Positions 25,278 to 37,979 of a stretch of 64,000 nucleotides of DNA are shown piece after piece. Numbering within the stretch: position 1 is the stretch's first letter; every line of letters starts with the position of its first letter. The position numbers and the translations under genes were made by a program. The notes under the pieces are model-generated. The model saw nothing but the letters and a program-made list of their open reading frames with translations, made no database searches and was not told the origin of the DNA. The stretch comes from Salminus brasiliensis. Lineage: Eukaryota > Chordata > Actinopteri > Characiformes > Bryconidae. The DNA lies in the NCBI RefSeq assembly GCF_030463535.1, contig NC_132896.1, positions 32,710,977 to 32,774,976 of the forward strand, read 5' to 3'.

Positions 25278-25420
25278 AGGGCCAGAGGACTTCTGGTCAC
25301 CAAATAAGGTCACAGGAAGCAGACAGAAAGAAACATGTAGCTTTTTCCAGCCAATGAGGATAAACCAAGGCAGAAAATATGGTTTAGTGCTTTGATCTCT
25401 TTACTTTTACTGTCCTTATT
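25275..25420 (+). promoter_or_regulatory. Proximal promoter of NITR E with CCAAT box
   Basis: CAGCCAAT (CCAAT at 25351-25355), 96 bp before the ATG, preceded by gacttctggtcaccaaataa and caggaagcag, a possible ETS-type site. The equivalent stretch in gene C is acggaaagcag. Confidence 0.6.
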
Positions 25421-25446
25421 GAAGTTGTACTGACTTCTGTTTTCAC

Positions 25447-28400
25447 ATGATGGCTCAACAGATGACTGGAATCATCTTGTTGTTTTTCAACATCATACGT
25501 AAGTTTCATTACATTAATATTTCAATTAAATTAAGTTTTGCCATCACACTAAGCGATTCACTTGTTTGAATGTGTGAAATGGAAATTTGGGAGTGTGAAG
25601 AACCTTTTTAATGTTTAAGAATCTTTGAATACGATCGTAATGTTCTTCACCTGTTTACGGGTTCCTCCTAGAACTTTTACATTCATTTAAACTTTTAACC
25701 TGTCTATTGTGTTCTGGTCAAACTGGCCAGAAGTGATATGTATAGTTCATTTATTTTGATTATCATGGGCTTTAGTCACCCTGTGATAACACAAAATACA
25801 TATAGAGATATCTAAATAAATTTTTTGCACCCATGACCCATTTTGACTCAGTCAAAATTGCTGGTTGTTTGAAATGAATGAGTGACACTATTATACATGT
25901 ATGAAAGAATTAGTTCATAATTGATTATAATGGACACTATATTTGTAATGTGCTGGTCATTCACAAACATGGCTTTCTAAATAATCAATATCAACAAAAG
26001 TTGAAAACTGGTTCTTATATATCATATTTTATAATTGAAAATGCAGGTTTTAATGTTGATTTAGACTGAACCTTTTATATTATTTTATAGATTCTGCTCA
26101 AGCTATGGGAAACCCTGAACCACTGGTTCTCTCAGCTAAGGTTGGTGAAGCCGTTACTCTCCACTGTCCACCTGAAGTCCACTCCAGTGCAGAAATTATG
26201 ATGTGGCACAAGCAACGACTGAAGAATTCACCACTGGAAGTGGCGTCAAAGTTTAAAGATAAGGAGCCAGTAATTTCATCCCAGTTTGACCAGTCAAGAT
26301 ATAAGGCAAACAAAGATGCGAGTGGCTTTTCTCTCACTATTGAAAATGTTAGTAAGAAAGACGAGGGGCTGTACTTCTGTGGAGGCGGTGATGCCAAAAC
26401 ACTGAGCTTCTATACCAGTACATTCCTAGCAGTGAAAGGTAATCACTTTACTGAATTACACTGAAAATCTATTATTTAATGTCAGTCTCAGGTTTATTGT
26501 TGATGCTGATACTAATGCAGGTAATTTATCATGTGAAATCAATTTATCAGCAGTAGATGCATGATGGACACCTTGGTATCCCTTGGATAGTCCCACTGTA
26601 TTGCTGAAATCCAAATCTCCCACTGTTTATATCATATTACAGATTCAAACATCTCAGTGCTCCAAACTCCAGTACTGGAATCAGTTTCTTCAGGAGAGTC
26701 GGTGACTCTGCAGTGCACAGTCCTCTCTGAGATCAGTCCAGAAGATCTCAGGGTGCTCTGGTTCAGATCTGCTGCAGGACGATCCCTTCCTGAAATCATC
26801 TACACTGATCACAACAGCAGCAGCAGCCGTCAGTGTGAGACCAGCTCCTCTCCACACAGCTGTGTGTACAGCTTCTCCAAGAACATCCTCAACGACAGTG
26901 ATGCTGGAACTTACTACTGCGCTGTGAGCACCTGTGGGAAGATCATCATTGGCAATGGAACAACAGTGTGCTTGAGTAAGATGTCTTTGTGTGCTTCATG
27001 TTCTTATAGATTGTATAAATTTTGAACTATTATTATGATAAAGATATTTATATGTAAACATTTTAGTGCAGATGATGCAATCAATTGTTTATTGTTCTTA
27101 TTCTTCCTCTCATCATAGCTAATGTCAATGTTCACAGAAGAAAATGACATTTTAACGTTTCTACATACGCTTTCTTTCCTTCCTGACCTCACTTAGCTTC
27201 TCACCAACCTGTGCTAGTTCTCAGCCTGGGTCTGGCTCTGGGGTTGTGCTTATTTGGCAATATCATTCAGGCCTGCTGGAGCTGGAGGAGAGGGATCTGC
27301 AGTGGTGAGTTCATTCAGATGAACAACATGTTCTTCAGTTTATGACCAGGTTCCTGACCTTCTAACACGGTTCCTCTCAATGCATTTCAAGGTAAAACAT
27401 CTCAGTCTGGTCTCCACGATTTCCAAGAGGTGCTACAAGACCAGGTATGTTAGGTTTTCTACTTGTTTCACTGATTCCACTGAAGTACGTGAAGCAGTTT
27501 AAGTGGGTATATAAATCATATGTCATCGACGTCATGCAAAACCCTACATCTCTACTTTTGGCGTTTTTTGCTTTTAAATTTAAATCGGGTAGTTGTTTTT
27601 CACATTATATCAAAATCTCATGATGAATAATGGAATAATAGTACATGCTTCAAAATAACGTAAATATAAAATCATATTACATTGACTTTTATTGAAAGTT
27701 AAATAGGGTTTTTTTTTCTTCTCTTGTAAAGTTGCTCTTTTGGAGTTACAGGGTTTTTTTATGATGTCTTGTTGCTGTCTCGCAATAAACCTAGCCGTTT
27801 TTCACTTTTTTACATAATGATTCTTGCAGTTGTTCTTTGTTCTTTACATCAATATAAATGAACCAATAGAAATTCTCCAAAATGACTTGGAATAAAATAT
27901 TTTTATTTTTGTCCTGTGAAGTTGACCTTTTGAAGATAAGAGATTTTTGCCTGACACAAAATATGTAGAGAATAACATTGATGATATGGTTCCAATGGCA
28001 TCTTTCAAGGGGTGGGTATATTGGACAGAATGTAAACAGTCAGTTCTTGAAGATGATGTGTTGGGAAGTAGGAAAAATGGTCAGGCATAAAAATCTGGAC
28101 AAGAACTAAGCTGTGATTGCTAGAAGTCAGAATTTCCAGAATTCAGTGGTCAGTACATACCAAAAGTGCTGTAAGCAAGGGCTTGCAGGATCATGGCTAT
28201 GGTTGGAGGACCTACATGATATTAGACAGGTTAATGATATGGCTGATCTGATGGTGATGAGATATATATATATATATATACATTATTGTATTGTTTTGTA
28301 CCTATCTTTTAAATATTCTAAGGATCTGTATTTGTCTTTATACTTACTTAGTACCTACATCTCCTGAATAATCCATAGTACTTACTGTGTTACTAATAAA

Positions 28401-29175
28401 ATAACTGAATAATTTATGGTAATTAATTAATTTGAAGTATTTTGTGAACAATGCATTGCAGTGTCTAAATATTTGATAGTAGCTACTGAACATTTCATAA
28501 ATAACTGAATAACAAGTTGTAAAGAACATAGAAGAGGCCTCTTTATCTACAGAGCTGATCCCTAGTCTATAGATTTAATCTGCAACCACATGCTAACCAC
28601 ACGCTAAACAGATGCTAAACACAGGCATGAGAGAAAAAAAAAATCATATTTTCACACCTCCTAAAGACGTTAGGGTGTGAACACGAGTGCAGTCACTGTG
28701 CAGCTATTCTGGGTCAGATATCAGCTTCCTTACTTAGGAAGTAATCAGTGGAACACAGATGAGATACAGCGTGAGAGCCTTCTCAGAGATGTGAAATATT
28801 TTTACACTCAACAAAAAAACAGTGTTGGCCTTTCTCTCCCACTCTGTATTTACTTAGTTTTTCTGTAACACTGGACTAATATCTTTCATATATTATAGGT
28901 AATAGTATCTATCTATCTATCTGTTACACATCCTATTGTTTATCATGCATAAATATTACAGGCCTTGTTAGATTTTGAATACTGAGGTCATACTGCCACC
29001 TACTGAGCTCCTTACTTCAGCTCTGCTCTTTTTTTTTTTATAGGATGATGATGAAGAGGAGTTTTACTTCGCTGCTTTACATTTCTCTGATAAGATGAAG
29101 AGACGAGGGTTCAAGGAGAACGTTTTCACCAAAGTCAGATTCACCCCTTTTTCTGACCACAAACCCGCCCAGTAA
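25447..29175 (+). CDS. nitr: NITR gene E, acidic-tail class
   Basis: Six exons: 25447-25498, 26091-26438, 26643-26975, 27197-27304, 27392-27444 and 29044-29175; 341 residues in frame. The signal MMAQQMTGIILLFFNII again has an ATGATG start. The V domain has VTLHC, MMWHKQRLKN (His where others have Tyr), GLYFCGGGDA and a joining-like SFYTSTFLAV. The I domain has VTLQC, VLWFRSAAGR, GTYYCAVSTC and IIIGNGTT. The membrane segment VLVLSLGLALGLCLFGNII is uncharged and followed by SWRRG. The cytoplasmic part is SQSGLHDFQEVLQDQ, then DDDEEEFYFAALHF, a basic patch and VFTKVRFTPF. No ITIM. Partner of gene D in a duplicated two-gene unit. Confidence 0.9.
27680..28205 (+). repeat. Unknown repeat plus Tc1-like fragment in the last intron of NITR E
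   Basis: Positions 27680-27960 belong to the gttgctcttttggag / accaatagaaattctccaaa repeat. From 27975, gtgggtatattggacagaat, cagtcagttcttgaagatga and then acatacc are the 5' part of the same Tc1-like family as at 16720. All coding capacity is lost. Confidence 0.55.
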
Positions 29176-29489
29176 AACTCTATCAGTGCAGTGATGTAGA
29201 GGCTCTGTGATCTTTAGAGATCTTGGTCTTGATTTTCTCGTTGGATATTTTTCTGTAAAATTATCTTGATGTGTTTTTTGTAAAATTTGAGTTGTAAAAT
29301 TGTAGATTTACTGTAAAATTACTCTTTCTGAGTCATTTCTGTCCTTCTGTCAGTTCTTCTGTGATGGTCATGAACCTTCACCCTGATGTTTTGTAAAGAT
29401 TTCACATTAAGAAATTTGACTGTTTTTCTTCTTTAGACTCTGTTTTGTCTTTTATAATAATTTCACAGATCAAACAATGAATATTTTAG

Positions 29490-29700
29490 AATAAAGGTAA
29501 AGGTGCAATGCAACAGCAAATGTACAGCAAGATGTGAACTGGGGCAGTGAGCACACACCCACTCCAGCGCCCCGGGAGCAGAGAAGGTCAAGGGCCTTGC
29601 TCAGAGGCCCAACAGTGGCAGCTTGCCAAAGCCTGGGTATTGAATACACAACCCTGTCATCAATAGCCTGGAGCTCTAACCGCTGAGCCACCACCGGCCA
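29490..29700 (-). repeat. tRNA-derived SINE, first family
   Basis: Read on the minus strand: gtggtggctcagcggttaga (box A), ttgtgtattcaatacccagg (decayed box B), gcaagctgccactgttgggc and ctgagcaaggcccttgacc. It lies beside a tRNA-Lys-like sequence. Confidence 0.75.
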
Positions 29701-29720
29701 CAAAAGGCATAAACAACCTA

Positions 29721-29793
29721 CACCCAACGTGGGGCTCAAACCCACAACCTTGAGATTAAGATTCACATGCTCTACTGACTGAGCTAGCCAGCG
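29721..29793 (-). pseudogene. tRNA-Lys(CTT)-like sequence
   Basis: The minus strand reads ctggctagctcagtcagtag, then a TGTGA-ATCTTAA-TCTCA anticodon arm with CTT at the anticodon, then ggttgtgggtttgagccc and cacgttgggtg. D arm, T arm and anticodon loop fit tRNA-Lys, but the two outermost acceptor pairs mismatch, the anticodon stem has a T-T mismatch and base 32 is A. Most likely a tRNA pseudogene or the head of a SINE; a working gene is not excluded. Confidence 0.55.
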
Positions 29794-29800
29794 CAAAAAT

Positions 29801-31489
29801 AAAGGAGATGAGTCACCAGTTACATACAAAACACACACCCACATTACAGATCTCAGTATATTATCATAGTAATTTTACTAATTTTGGGTCATTTTATGAA
29901 CACAGACAACAGACAGTCTAACACCTGCTGGTTGAATGGTGCAGTTCTAACAGTCTGGCCTTAAATCTAAAACCAAAGCTGTGGTTGACTTCTGTTATGG
30001 AGGTGAGTCTCTAGTGCCTCTAACGAATAACAATAATGAAGAAGAAACTGAGATCAGCTTCAATCAGCGGCACAGTCATCTCATTCCCAGCAAGGGCTCA
30101 GCCTCCCAGTCTGGTAGTGTCATGTAATTACACAATATTTAAGAGTTTTAGCTGCAGATCGTTTACTGATGTTTTATTGTTTGTATGTATTGTTGATCAA
30201 ACTGAGATGAAGGAATAAAATTTGTGAGAATTTTGGAATAAAATTAAATAAAGTTTATTCTAGTAAGCCCTCCAGCACCAGCATATTGACCTCTCTCTCA
30301 GAGACTTGAGTCATTATCATCTAAACTTGTGTCAGGGGTGACTCAGCAGAGCTGTTTGCTTGCAAGCTAAGCTAATGCTAACTATTTGGCATTTATAAAT
30401 GATAGGAGTTTATTGATGGATTCCGTCAATCTACTGCAATGTGAATTACACATCCTGCCAATCAGTGACCCTAGAATGGAAAATTATAGTTACTTTTAAA
30501 ATTTGGATGTACAGTTTTTTTATTTATTTATCTTTCAGTCCGAAATAAAGCTAAATTATTGATTCGTTCATTTTAAAATTACTGAAATTGATCAATTTGA
30601 ATGTTATTAGTAGCATAAAAGTTTCCACACACCACTGATATTTATTTACATTTGTGGCATTTAGCTGTTGTCTTATCCAGAGCGACTTACAAGGTTACCT
30701 GTATTACAGAGGTGGGTCAGTGTAGTGTTAGGAGTCTTGCCCAAGGACTCTTATTGGTGTAGCGCAGCATAGTCACCCAGACCCCAGTCTCCCATGTGGT
30801 GTGGTAGCTCAGTGGCAGGTAGTGGTGTTATCTGTTGTGCCACACCAACCACTACTTCTATTCACTGTAGTGTAGCTTCTTGTCAAAGAACTAATTAATT
30901 ACACAATTATAAACGGATATGTTATAGGAAATAGTATACATTAACAATAAGTATAAATATATAATAATATAGGGCCTAAACATGTTTGAGAAAGTATGAA
31001 TAGATACTACGTATTAGTGGCTTTTAGGAATCTCAAATTTTATTATGTTAGCTAATCTGTTCCTGTCTGCTACAGTAGACCCAGGTTCAAGCTTAAAAAC
31101 ACAAGCATGAAGATCAGAGTAGGCCCAGGTCCACTAGGACAATGTTGGTGCACACATTGATGCAGTATGCTTTATAAAAACAGACAAAACAGTATTTCGT
31201 TCTCACCCTAGGCCTGTAAAGATCAGCCCATATTCCAGATCTTGCCTTCACACATTTTCCTCCACAGGAAGAAGCAGAGATCAGATTAGGTTTTTCTATT
31301 TTAGTTGTATAAACTTTATGTGATTCTAATTTCATACTGAATTCCAAATGCAGGTAATATCCTTACATTTTTATTCGTCTCATTTTTGTTGATTATTTGC
31401 TAAATATCTGTTGCTTCTTATACCAAGGTCAAAAGGTCAATGGTGCACAGGTTAATAGCAGATTGAGGTGAACCCTCTTATTTTAGATT
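29801..31489. other. Intergenic, no gene
   Basis: Contains the second-family SINE at 30642-30855 and otherwise AT-rich sequence in which I recognise nothing. Confidence 0.45.
30642..30855 (-). repeat. tRNA-type SINE, second family, with small deletion
   Basis: Matches 19951-20178 (gcgacttacaaggttacc, ttaggagtcttgcccaagga, gttatctgttgtgccacacc). The box B region (gggaatcgaac) is deleted. Confidence 0.75.
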
Positions 31490-31995
31490 GGTGTGTTTTT
31501 CTCTTCATGGTGTGCTACCAAAAACATTACATCCCTTCTCATGAATGCCTTTAGCTACTTTAAATTGCACCCACCCGAATGCACTCACCCAGCTTGGCTG
31601 GTCCCTGTAGAGAAGTATTGTTAATAGAATAGGACTCTCTGGAGCACTTATTGGCACCATGCCTAAGGCCAGGTGTGGGCTTGAGGGGTATAAAGCCCCC
31701 CAGCATTGACCTGTGGAGCAGTGCAACTGTGATAGATGGGGCTCTGTCCAATACTGTCGGGATTAGTTGAGGAATTGGGGATATGGTGGAGTGGTGATCA
31801 TCCAACATCCTGTTGGTTCCTGAAAGCAATCAAATCCTCACAGCAATGCTCTTCCAAAATCTAGTAGGAAGCCTCTTTCCCTGGACAGTTAGTAGAGACA
31901 GTTACTCCAACAAAAGCAAGATCCACTTTTTTAATACCCTTGATTTCAGAAGTAACAATAAATGAGCAGGTGTCCCAATACTTTTGGCTCTGCTT
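31490..31995 (+). repeat. Non-autonomous DNA transposon copy
   Basis: Carries agaagtattgttaatagaat, aggactctctggagcactta, ggtataaagccccccagcat and ends gtgtcccaatacttttggct. The longest copy of the family also seen at 6586, 59900 and 62680. Confidence 0.7.
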
Positions 31996-32129
31996 TTTAT
32001 GTTGTTTCAATGCAAACTTAATAAATAAACATGTTAATATTAAAGCATTAATACCTGCAACAACATTCTGGAAGAGGTGATGCATATTCTGAGAGAAGTG
32101 AAGGCGTGCCAATACTTTTTGGCCATGAC

Positions 32130-32300
32130 TGTATTACTGCTAAACATTTTAAAAGGAGATCATGTGACGTCTGATTGTCAAACATGGGTTATAAGCAAAA
32201 AAAAAAGAAAAAAAAAACTACTGCCTTTTCCAGCCAATCAGATTCATCTCAAGACCACAGGCAGCTTATATTCTTTGATGCCTCTGTAAACTGCTTCCGT
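32130..32300 (+). promoter_or_regulatory. Proximal promoter of NITR F with CCAAT box
   Basis: CAGCCAATCAGATTCATCTC (CCAAT at 32234-32238), 88 bp before the ATG, after an A-rich tract and a catgtgacgtctgattgtca block shared with gene G. Confidence 0.65.
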
Positions 32301-32321
32301 TCCAGTTTGCCTGAAACAAGA

Positions 32322-35300
32322 ATGGCTTCATTTATGACGAGGATTCTCGCTTTCCTCTTCTACATAATGTGTAAGTTTATAAACTTCTTAAATCGTTCAG
32401 ATCTTCAGCTGCTTCTAGGGTTGGAGCTTTACTGTCAGGTGTAGAAACCTTGTCTACCTTTTCTTTCTTGGTTTTAATCAGATCTTACTTTATTTTAGGT
32501 TCTGCTGAAGCTGAGGATGTTGCTGAGCGAGTGTTTATCTCAGCTGAGTCTGATAAACCTGTTACTCTTGACTGTAGAGATGTAAAACAGAATGTTTACA
32601 ACGCTCAGTTTTGGTACAAGCAAATATCAGGGCAGGAACCTCAGGAAGTGGCAACACGGCTAAAAGGAAAATTAGATGTCAGTCTTTCACCTGGGGTTAC
32701 GGAATCACATTTCACAATACACAAGAATTTTTCTTTAACTATTAAACAACCGACTAAAGCTCAGGAAGGAATGTACTACTGTGGAGCAGGAGAGGAAAAC
32801 ACCATCAAGTTTTCAAGTGGGACATTTGTAGCTGTGGCAGGTAATGAAAGTGCTGTTCTTCAATTCAAAATTGGTCCAGTTCATGTATGAGGGCGAGATG
32901 ACCCAATATGTCAGTTTTACATATAGTGTAACTGTATTTTCTGAGCTTTATTGGTTATTAATCCCTTATACAGTTGACCTGCATATCCTAATCTTACACT
33001 GTCTTTATTATATTGATCAGATCATTCCCAGTCAAACATCTCAGTCACCCAGAGTCCAGAATTCCAGTCAGTTTCTCCAGGAGAACCAGTGAATCTGCAG
33101 TGCACGGTCCACCCTAAGGTCCAAGCAGCTGAACGTAGAGTGCTCTGGTTCAGATCTGCTGCAGGACGATCCTTTCCTGAGATCATCTACACTCATCACA
33201 ACAGCAGCCGTCAGTGTGAGATCAGCTCTTCTAAAGACGGCTGTGTGTTCAGCTTCACCAAGAACATCAACAACAGTGAAGATACTGGAACTTACTACTG
33301 CGCTGTGTCCAGCTGTGGGAAGATCATTATTGGCAATGGAACAGCAGTAGACTTTAGTAAGCCTCACATCTTTCATACAGGGGGTTCTGCAATCGTTATA
33401 TCTAGAACCTTGATGACCTTGATTCCTGGATAGCCTGCTTTATCGAACTTTTTTAAAATGCTTCTCTATGGCACCAAAAAGGGTTCCACTTTTCTTAGAA
33501 GTCATAGAACCTTCTTTAGTAAAGTGTATAAATAGTATAAACACCTAAGAAGAGCTGGATACTCTGAGCTTCAGAGAACCAAAGCTTTATTTATTCATAT
33601 GTGACTTCATAATTATATCATATCTTACCATCATACTGGTTTATCTTGAATGCTTATGATTATAAATATGTAGTATTGTTAATAATTTATATTTTCTAGA
33701 GAAGCCTGTGGATCTTGTTGTGATCATTCTGGGAGCAGCGTTGGGAGTGTGTTTGCTTGTGATCGCCGCTCAGATCATCTACAAAAGAAGAAACTGTGAA
33801 CACTGCAGAAGTGAGTGTCTTTTTTATGCATGCATGAATTTTGTGTTGTACATGACTGAAATTAGTTATTACTATGAAGAAGCAATTTAAGTTTATTCAA
33901 TAAATTCTTAAATAAATGCAAAACAAATACAAAATAAAATACAAAATTATTCATTTAAAGTATTTGAGTTTTACCACATGTATTTTTTTTTCTTTTTTTT
34001 TTTTAAAGACGAACCACTTTTTACAGCATATTTAAAATTCATATAAAGCATTACAATGATAGTTTCTTTTACTGGTACTTGGTCAAGAGTTTATTTTAAC
34101 ACTGATTGTATTAATCTGTTGAGTATGACAAATAATTGGCTAATTATTTGGTAACATTTTGGTCAGTTCCAAGACAGTCTTACTGAAATAGGTTGCAGGC
34201 CGAGGCTATTAATCTTATAAAGAATATAAAACTAGTACAATTTCACTGTTATGTAAAATATTTAAACAGAAATAAGAATCCATTAATCTATAAGAATGCT
34301 TTTTACTTTTTTTTACAGCCTAGATTGTTTTCTTTCTAGATAATAGATGGATAAATGGTACAGCAAATGTCTTCAAGTGTCTTCGTATTGCATTTCAATC
34401 TCATATAGATACTCATATAGGTACCTACATTTTATTTACATTTACCTACATTTTATTTTTTTTTACATTTAAGTTACTTTCTTGTTTGAACATTTGACAC
34501 TGATATTTAGTATAAGTTTGAACCACTTACAATTTTCAAACAATGAGATAATTTACTCATGTATCGCCTTCATGTATTTCAGTGTAACTGTAAAACAGTA
34601 AAACTAGGCCATGATGATTAGTGAGTGTGTTTGAGCTTGTAACTATTTAAATTATACAGTGAAAATAAAGCAGTAATACATTCTATAGACAAAAATTTGG
34701 GCACAACTACACATCGCACGTACAGGAGCTTTTATGACCCCCATTCTAAACCCATAGGCATTATTAATCTGGAGCTGGTCCCCCTTTGCTCTGAGCTCTA
34801 CCAGCAGCAGCAGCAGGTCTGGAGCTCTGCTGCAGTTACTGAGTCAGTTGGAGGCTTTTCTGCACTCTGCTCTGAGCTCAGCACTCGGCCCTGACCCCGC
34901 TCTGTATCTTTACGTGGTCTGACAGACACTCGGTGGATGAGCTGCTCTCTGTGAGCTGTTCCTCCTAAACTCTTCCACTGTTCAATAATAACATCACTCA
35001 CAGCTGATGGAGGAAGACCTAGGAGGGAAGGTCTAAATTTCACCAGCTGACTTGTTGTTGTTGGTGCAGCAGTGTCTCCTATTACATACAGAACCACGCT
35101 GGAGATCAGTGAGCTCTTTAGAACCTCCCGTTCTTTCAGGGATAGGAGCTTGATTTTACACACCCTAAAACATCTGAATTTATGATTAAGAGGCATCCCA
35201 AAATGTATCTGACTTTATCTTTAACATTATGTAAAAATACAAATGAAAAAAATAATAATAATTATGCACAATATAGTAAAATGACCATTTCTGTACAAAT

Positions 35301-36092
35301 AAATTTGGTAAAACTAAGAACGGACTGTGTCTGAAATGCACTGAGAGACAAATCCAGAAATGATTTGATGTAGAAATGATTGATTGTTGATTGGCACCTG
35401 ATTTCTTTTTTCCCTTATATATTTTTTCCAGTAAGACTTCAGCTGCGTACACTGGTGGAAAACACAACCAATCAGGTACTACATGTGTCCTTTTCTGCAT
35501 TTAGAAGATGTGTTATGAAGCACACTGATAATCCTGTACTAAAAGTTAAGTTCTCAGACCTGTTTAACACTGTATCTCCATTCTGACAGAACCCTGATTC
35601 TGTTAGGCTGAACTATTACTGAATATACCCCAGTTTGTTTCAGACTAATAGTGACTATGTCATAACAGTCCATTAAAATTAATAGCAGTCTTGATATTTT
35701 CTGTAGAACAGGACTTTAAATTAAGAACTCAGTACCGATTAAAGCATTACTGCATGTAGACGAAACCTCTTTAATAACAGAACTGACATCTAGGTTGTAG
35801 ATCTACAGTCAGATTCCAATCACAAGCTAAACACACGCTAACCAAACACTGGTGAGAAAAACCATTAAACTTTCACACCTCCTAAAGACGTTGGGGTGTG
35901 AACAGCAGTGCACATACAGTCCAGCTATTCTGGGTCAGATGTTAGCTTCCTCACTTTGGATACACATCATCAGAGGACAACGATGTATGCTCAGATAAAT
36001 GTGTCTTATAAGTTTGTATATCACACTAATATATTCCACTATATCACACTCTACTAAACATTTTTGATGACACACACACACACACACACACG

Positions 36093-36126
<34 letters not shown>

Positions 36127-36393
36127 TAGATAGATAGATATAGATATGCTTATGTGTGAATGTGTATGATATTGTAATCTGTCATTTGTCATGCATAAAT
36201 ACTACAGGCCCTGTTAGAATTTGATTATTAAAGTTATGCTGCCACCTGCTGGAGTTCCACATTTAAGTTCTGGTCTTTTATTCTGTGACAGGACCCTGAT
36301 GAGGAGGAGGAGTTCTGCTTTACTGAGAAGATGAAGAACGTCTTTACCAAAGTCAGATTCACACCTTTTCCTTACCACAAAATCACTCAGTAA
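32322..36393 (+). CDS. nitr: NITR gene F, hybrid receptor with acidic-class last exon
   Basis: Exons 32322-32370, 32499-32840, 33021-33356, 33700-33810, 35432-35475 and 36292-36393; 327 residues in frame. The signal is MASFMTRILAFLFYIM. The V domain has VTLDC, QFWYKQISGQ, GMYYCGAGEE and FSSGTFVAV. The I domain has VNLQC, VLWFRSAAGR, GTYYCAVSSC and IIIGNGTA. The membrane exon (KKPVDLVVIILGAALGVC) and fifth exon are of the ITIM class. The last exon (DPDEEEEFCFTEKMK, VFTKVRFTPF) is of the acidic class, shortened, with Cys in place of the single Tyr. A truncated ITIM exon lies at 35590-35622 between them. If that exon is used instead, the protein is 304 residues and ends RLNYY with no complete ITIM. 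Either way the tail lacks ITIMs. V and I exons are almost the same as in gene G. Confidence 0.85.
34686..35206. repeat. Non-autonomous DNA element in the NITR F intron
   Basis: A higher-GC block (gagctctaccagcagcagca, ctgagtcagttggaggcttt, agaaccacgctggagatcag, ctgatggaggaagaccta) within AT-rich intron, starting gacaaaaatttgggcaca. The layout resembles MITE-like elements of teleosts. The long minus frame 34798-35196 has no recognised domain. Confidence 0.5.
35590..35622 (+). pseudogene. Truncated ITIM exon inside NITR F
   Basis: After a ctgacag acceptor, AACCCTGATTCTGTTAGG leads to L-N-Y-Y and a TGA stop. It aligns with the start of the gene G tail exon (N-H-D-A-V-G-P-N-Y-A-S-I), including its acceptor and flanking intron. 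The ITIM is cut right after its tyrosine. It is in phase with the preceding exon and could still be spliced in as a short terminal exon. Confidence 0.75.
36084..36142. repeat. CA/AT/ATAG microsatellite
   Basis: A compound run of CA, then AT, then ATAG repeats, starting with cacaca at about 36070, in the last intron of NITR F. Confidence 0.85.
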
Positions 36394-36435
36394 AACTGAA
36401 TCAGACAGAACACAGAGTTTCTGTATTTTCTTCTT

Positions 36436-36519
<84 letters not shown>

Positions 36520-37850
36520 CTTTTTTTTTTCAGTAAACTCATTTCTGCATGATTATCCTGCGATTCATTTTTCTGTGTTGTAGCTTTACTGTTAACGGCT
36601 CTTTCTGAACCAGTTCTGTCCTCGGTGAGTTTTGCTGAGATGCTCATGAACCTTCACCTTGATGTTCTGTGAAAACGTCACATTAAAGAAATTTCACACT
36701 TTGATCACTTTGTCTTCTTTAGACACTGTTTTGTCTTTAATACATGTGAAGTCTCAGACAACATCATCTAAACATAGATTAGAGGAAAGGACAGCAGAAT
36801 ATAACTCTGAAAACCACTAAAGAACTTGTGGTTGACTTCTGTGAAGGAAGTGAAGCTACAGTGGTTCTAAACATGGGGAACTGAGAACAGCTTCAGTCAG
36901 CAGTACAGTCATCTCATTCTCTCTGAAATGGGAGGATAATCCAGATTTAAAAGTCTGTATTATTGTGCCAGTTTATAGTCATGTAGTGTACCTAGTTTAA
37001 TGGCTATTGTCCTGGCTGAGGACCCAAATAACCTGCAGAAAGAAGCTCCTCCTTATTCTCTCGGCATTGGGAGCGAAAATGCTTCCCTGATTGTAACAGA
37101 GAGAACACTCCATTGCCAGAATGGCTGAGGTCCATCACTATCTTCCTGGCCTTGGTCCAGCACTGCTTGATATAGATGATCCTCTGGTCAGGGAGCTAGG
37201 TCTTGATGATGTCCGCACACCTGATCACACCAACCACTAGATAGAAACATCTGTGTTAGGTGTTGGTGTGGCAGCACCATGACTGGACTGCAGAAAGCAA
37301 AACTGTTCACTGCAGTCCTGTTGATCCTGATGGGGTGGTAGCTCTTCTCTTATCGTTATGTCAGTATGTTGGCCTATAAAATATCGCTGGATTAGCTGTT
37401 GCTGTATGAGCTGTTTTACATGTCATGACAAACAACTGTAGTCTACTTGATGAAGCTAAAGGTGCAGAAATTTTATCTGTGGGCGTAATTCAAGCTTTTA
37501 CAGCTCCATACACCCAGGCCTGGTCCAGAGGCCTTTGGGGGAAAAACCTGTATACTACAACTCAACCAACAGTTGATTTACAATGTCTGAACAATTTAAA
37601 TTAATAAAATTAATTAGTCAAGCTACATCATTCAAAAGCCTATAAATGATTTTTTAAAATTGCATTTAAATTCTTATCCTTCTGAGTACACATTTATTAA
37701 TGCTATTCTTTTCATTGAATGCTTTAAAACATACATAGTTACATAGTTTTTTAACATTTGGGAGTGTCTCTGGACTTATTTTCTCAATGGAAAACTGCTT
37801 ATAACAATGTCATATATTTTAAAAGGAGGTCAGGTGACTTCTAATTGTCA
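36394..37850. other. Region between NITR F and G
   Basis: (AT)n at 36438-36487 runs into a long poly-T at 36488-36530. A moderately GC-rich stretch at 37000-37350 (ctggctgaggacccaaataa, cattgccagaatggctgagg, catgactggactgcagaaag) may be an old repeat or retrocopy, but I do not recognise it. No gene. Confidence 0.5.
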
Positions 37851-37960
37851 AAGACAGCCTATAAGTCAAGCAAAAACTCTCAGCCAATCAGATTCATCTC
37901 AAGACCCCAGCAAGCTTATGCACTTTGAAGCTTCTGCTTCTGTTCCAGTTTGCCTGAAAC
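37810..37960 (+). promoter_or_regulatory. Proximal promoter of NITR G with CCAAT box
   Basis: CAGCCAATCAGATTCATCTC (CCAAT at 37884-37888), 96 bp before the ATG used here. The same 20-bp block is in gene F, but the long A-tract present in F is reduced to caaaaactct. Confidence 0.65.
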
Positions 37961-37979
37961 AAGAACGGCGTCTTTTGTG

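Noticed and set aside
34798-35196. 132-residue minus frame in the gene F intron
   Set aside because: No recognised domain, and it lies wholly in a MITE-like block.
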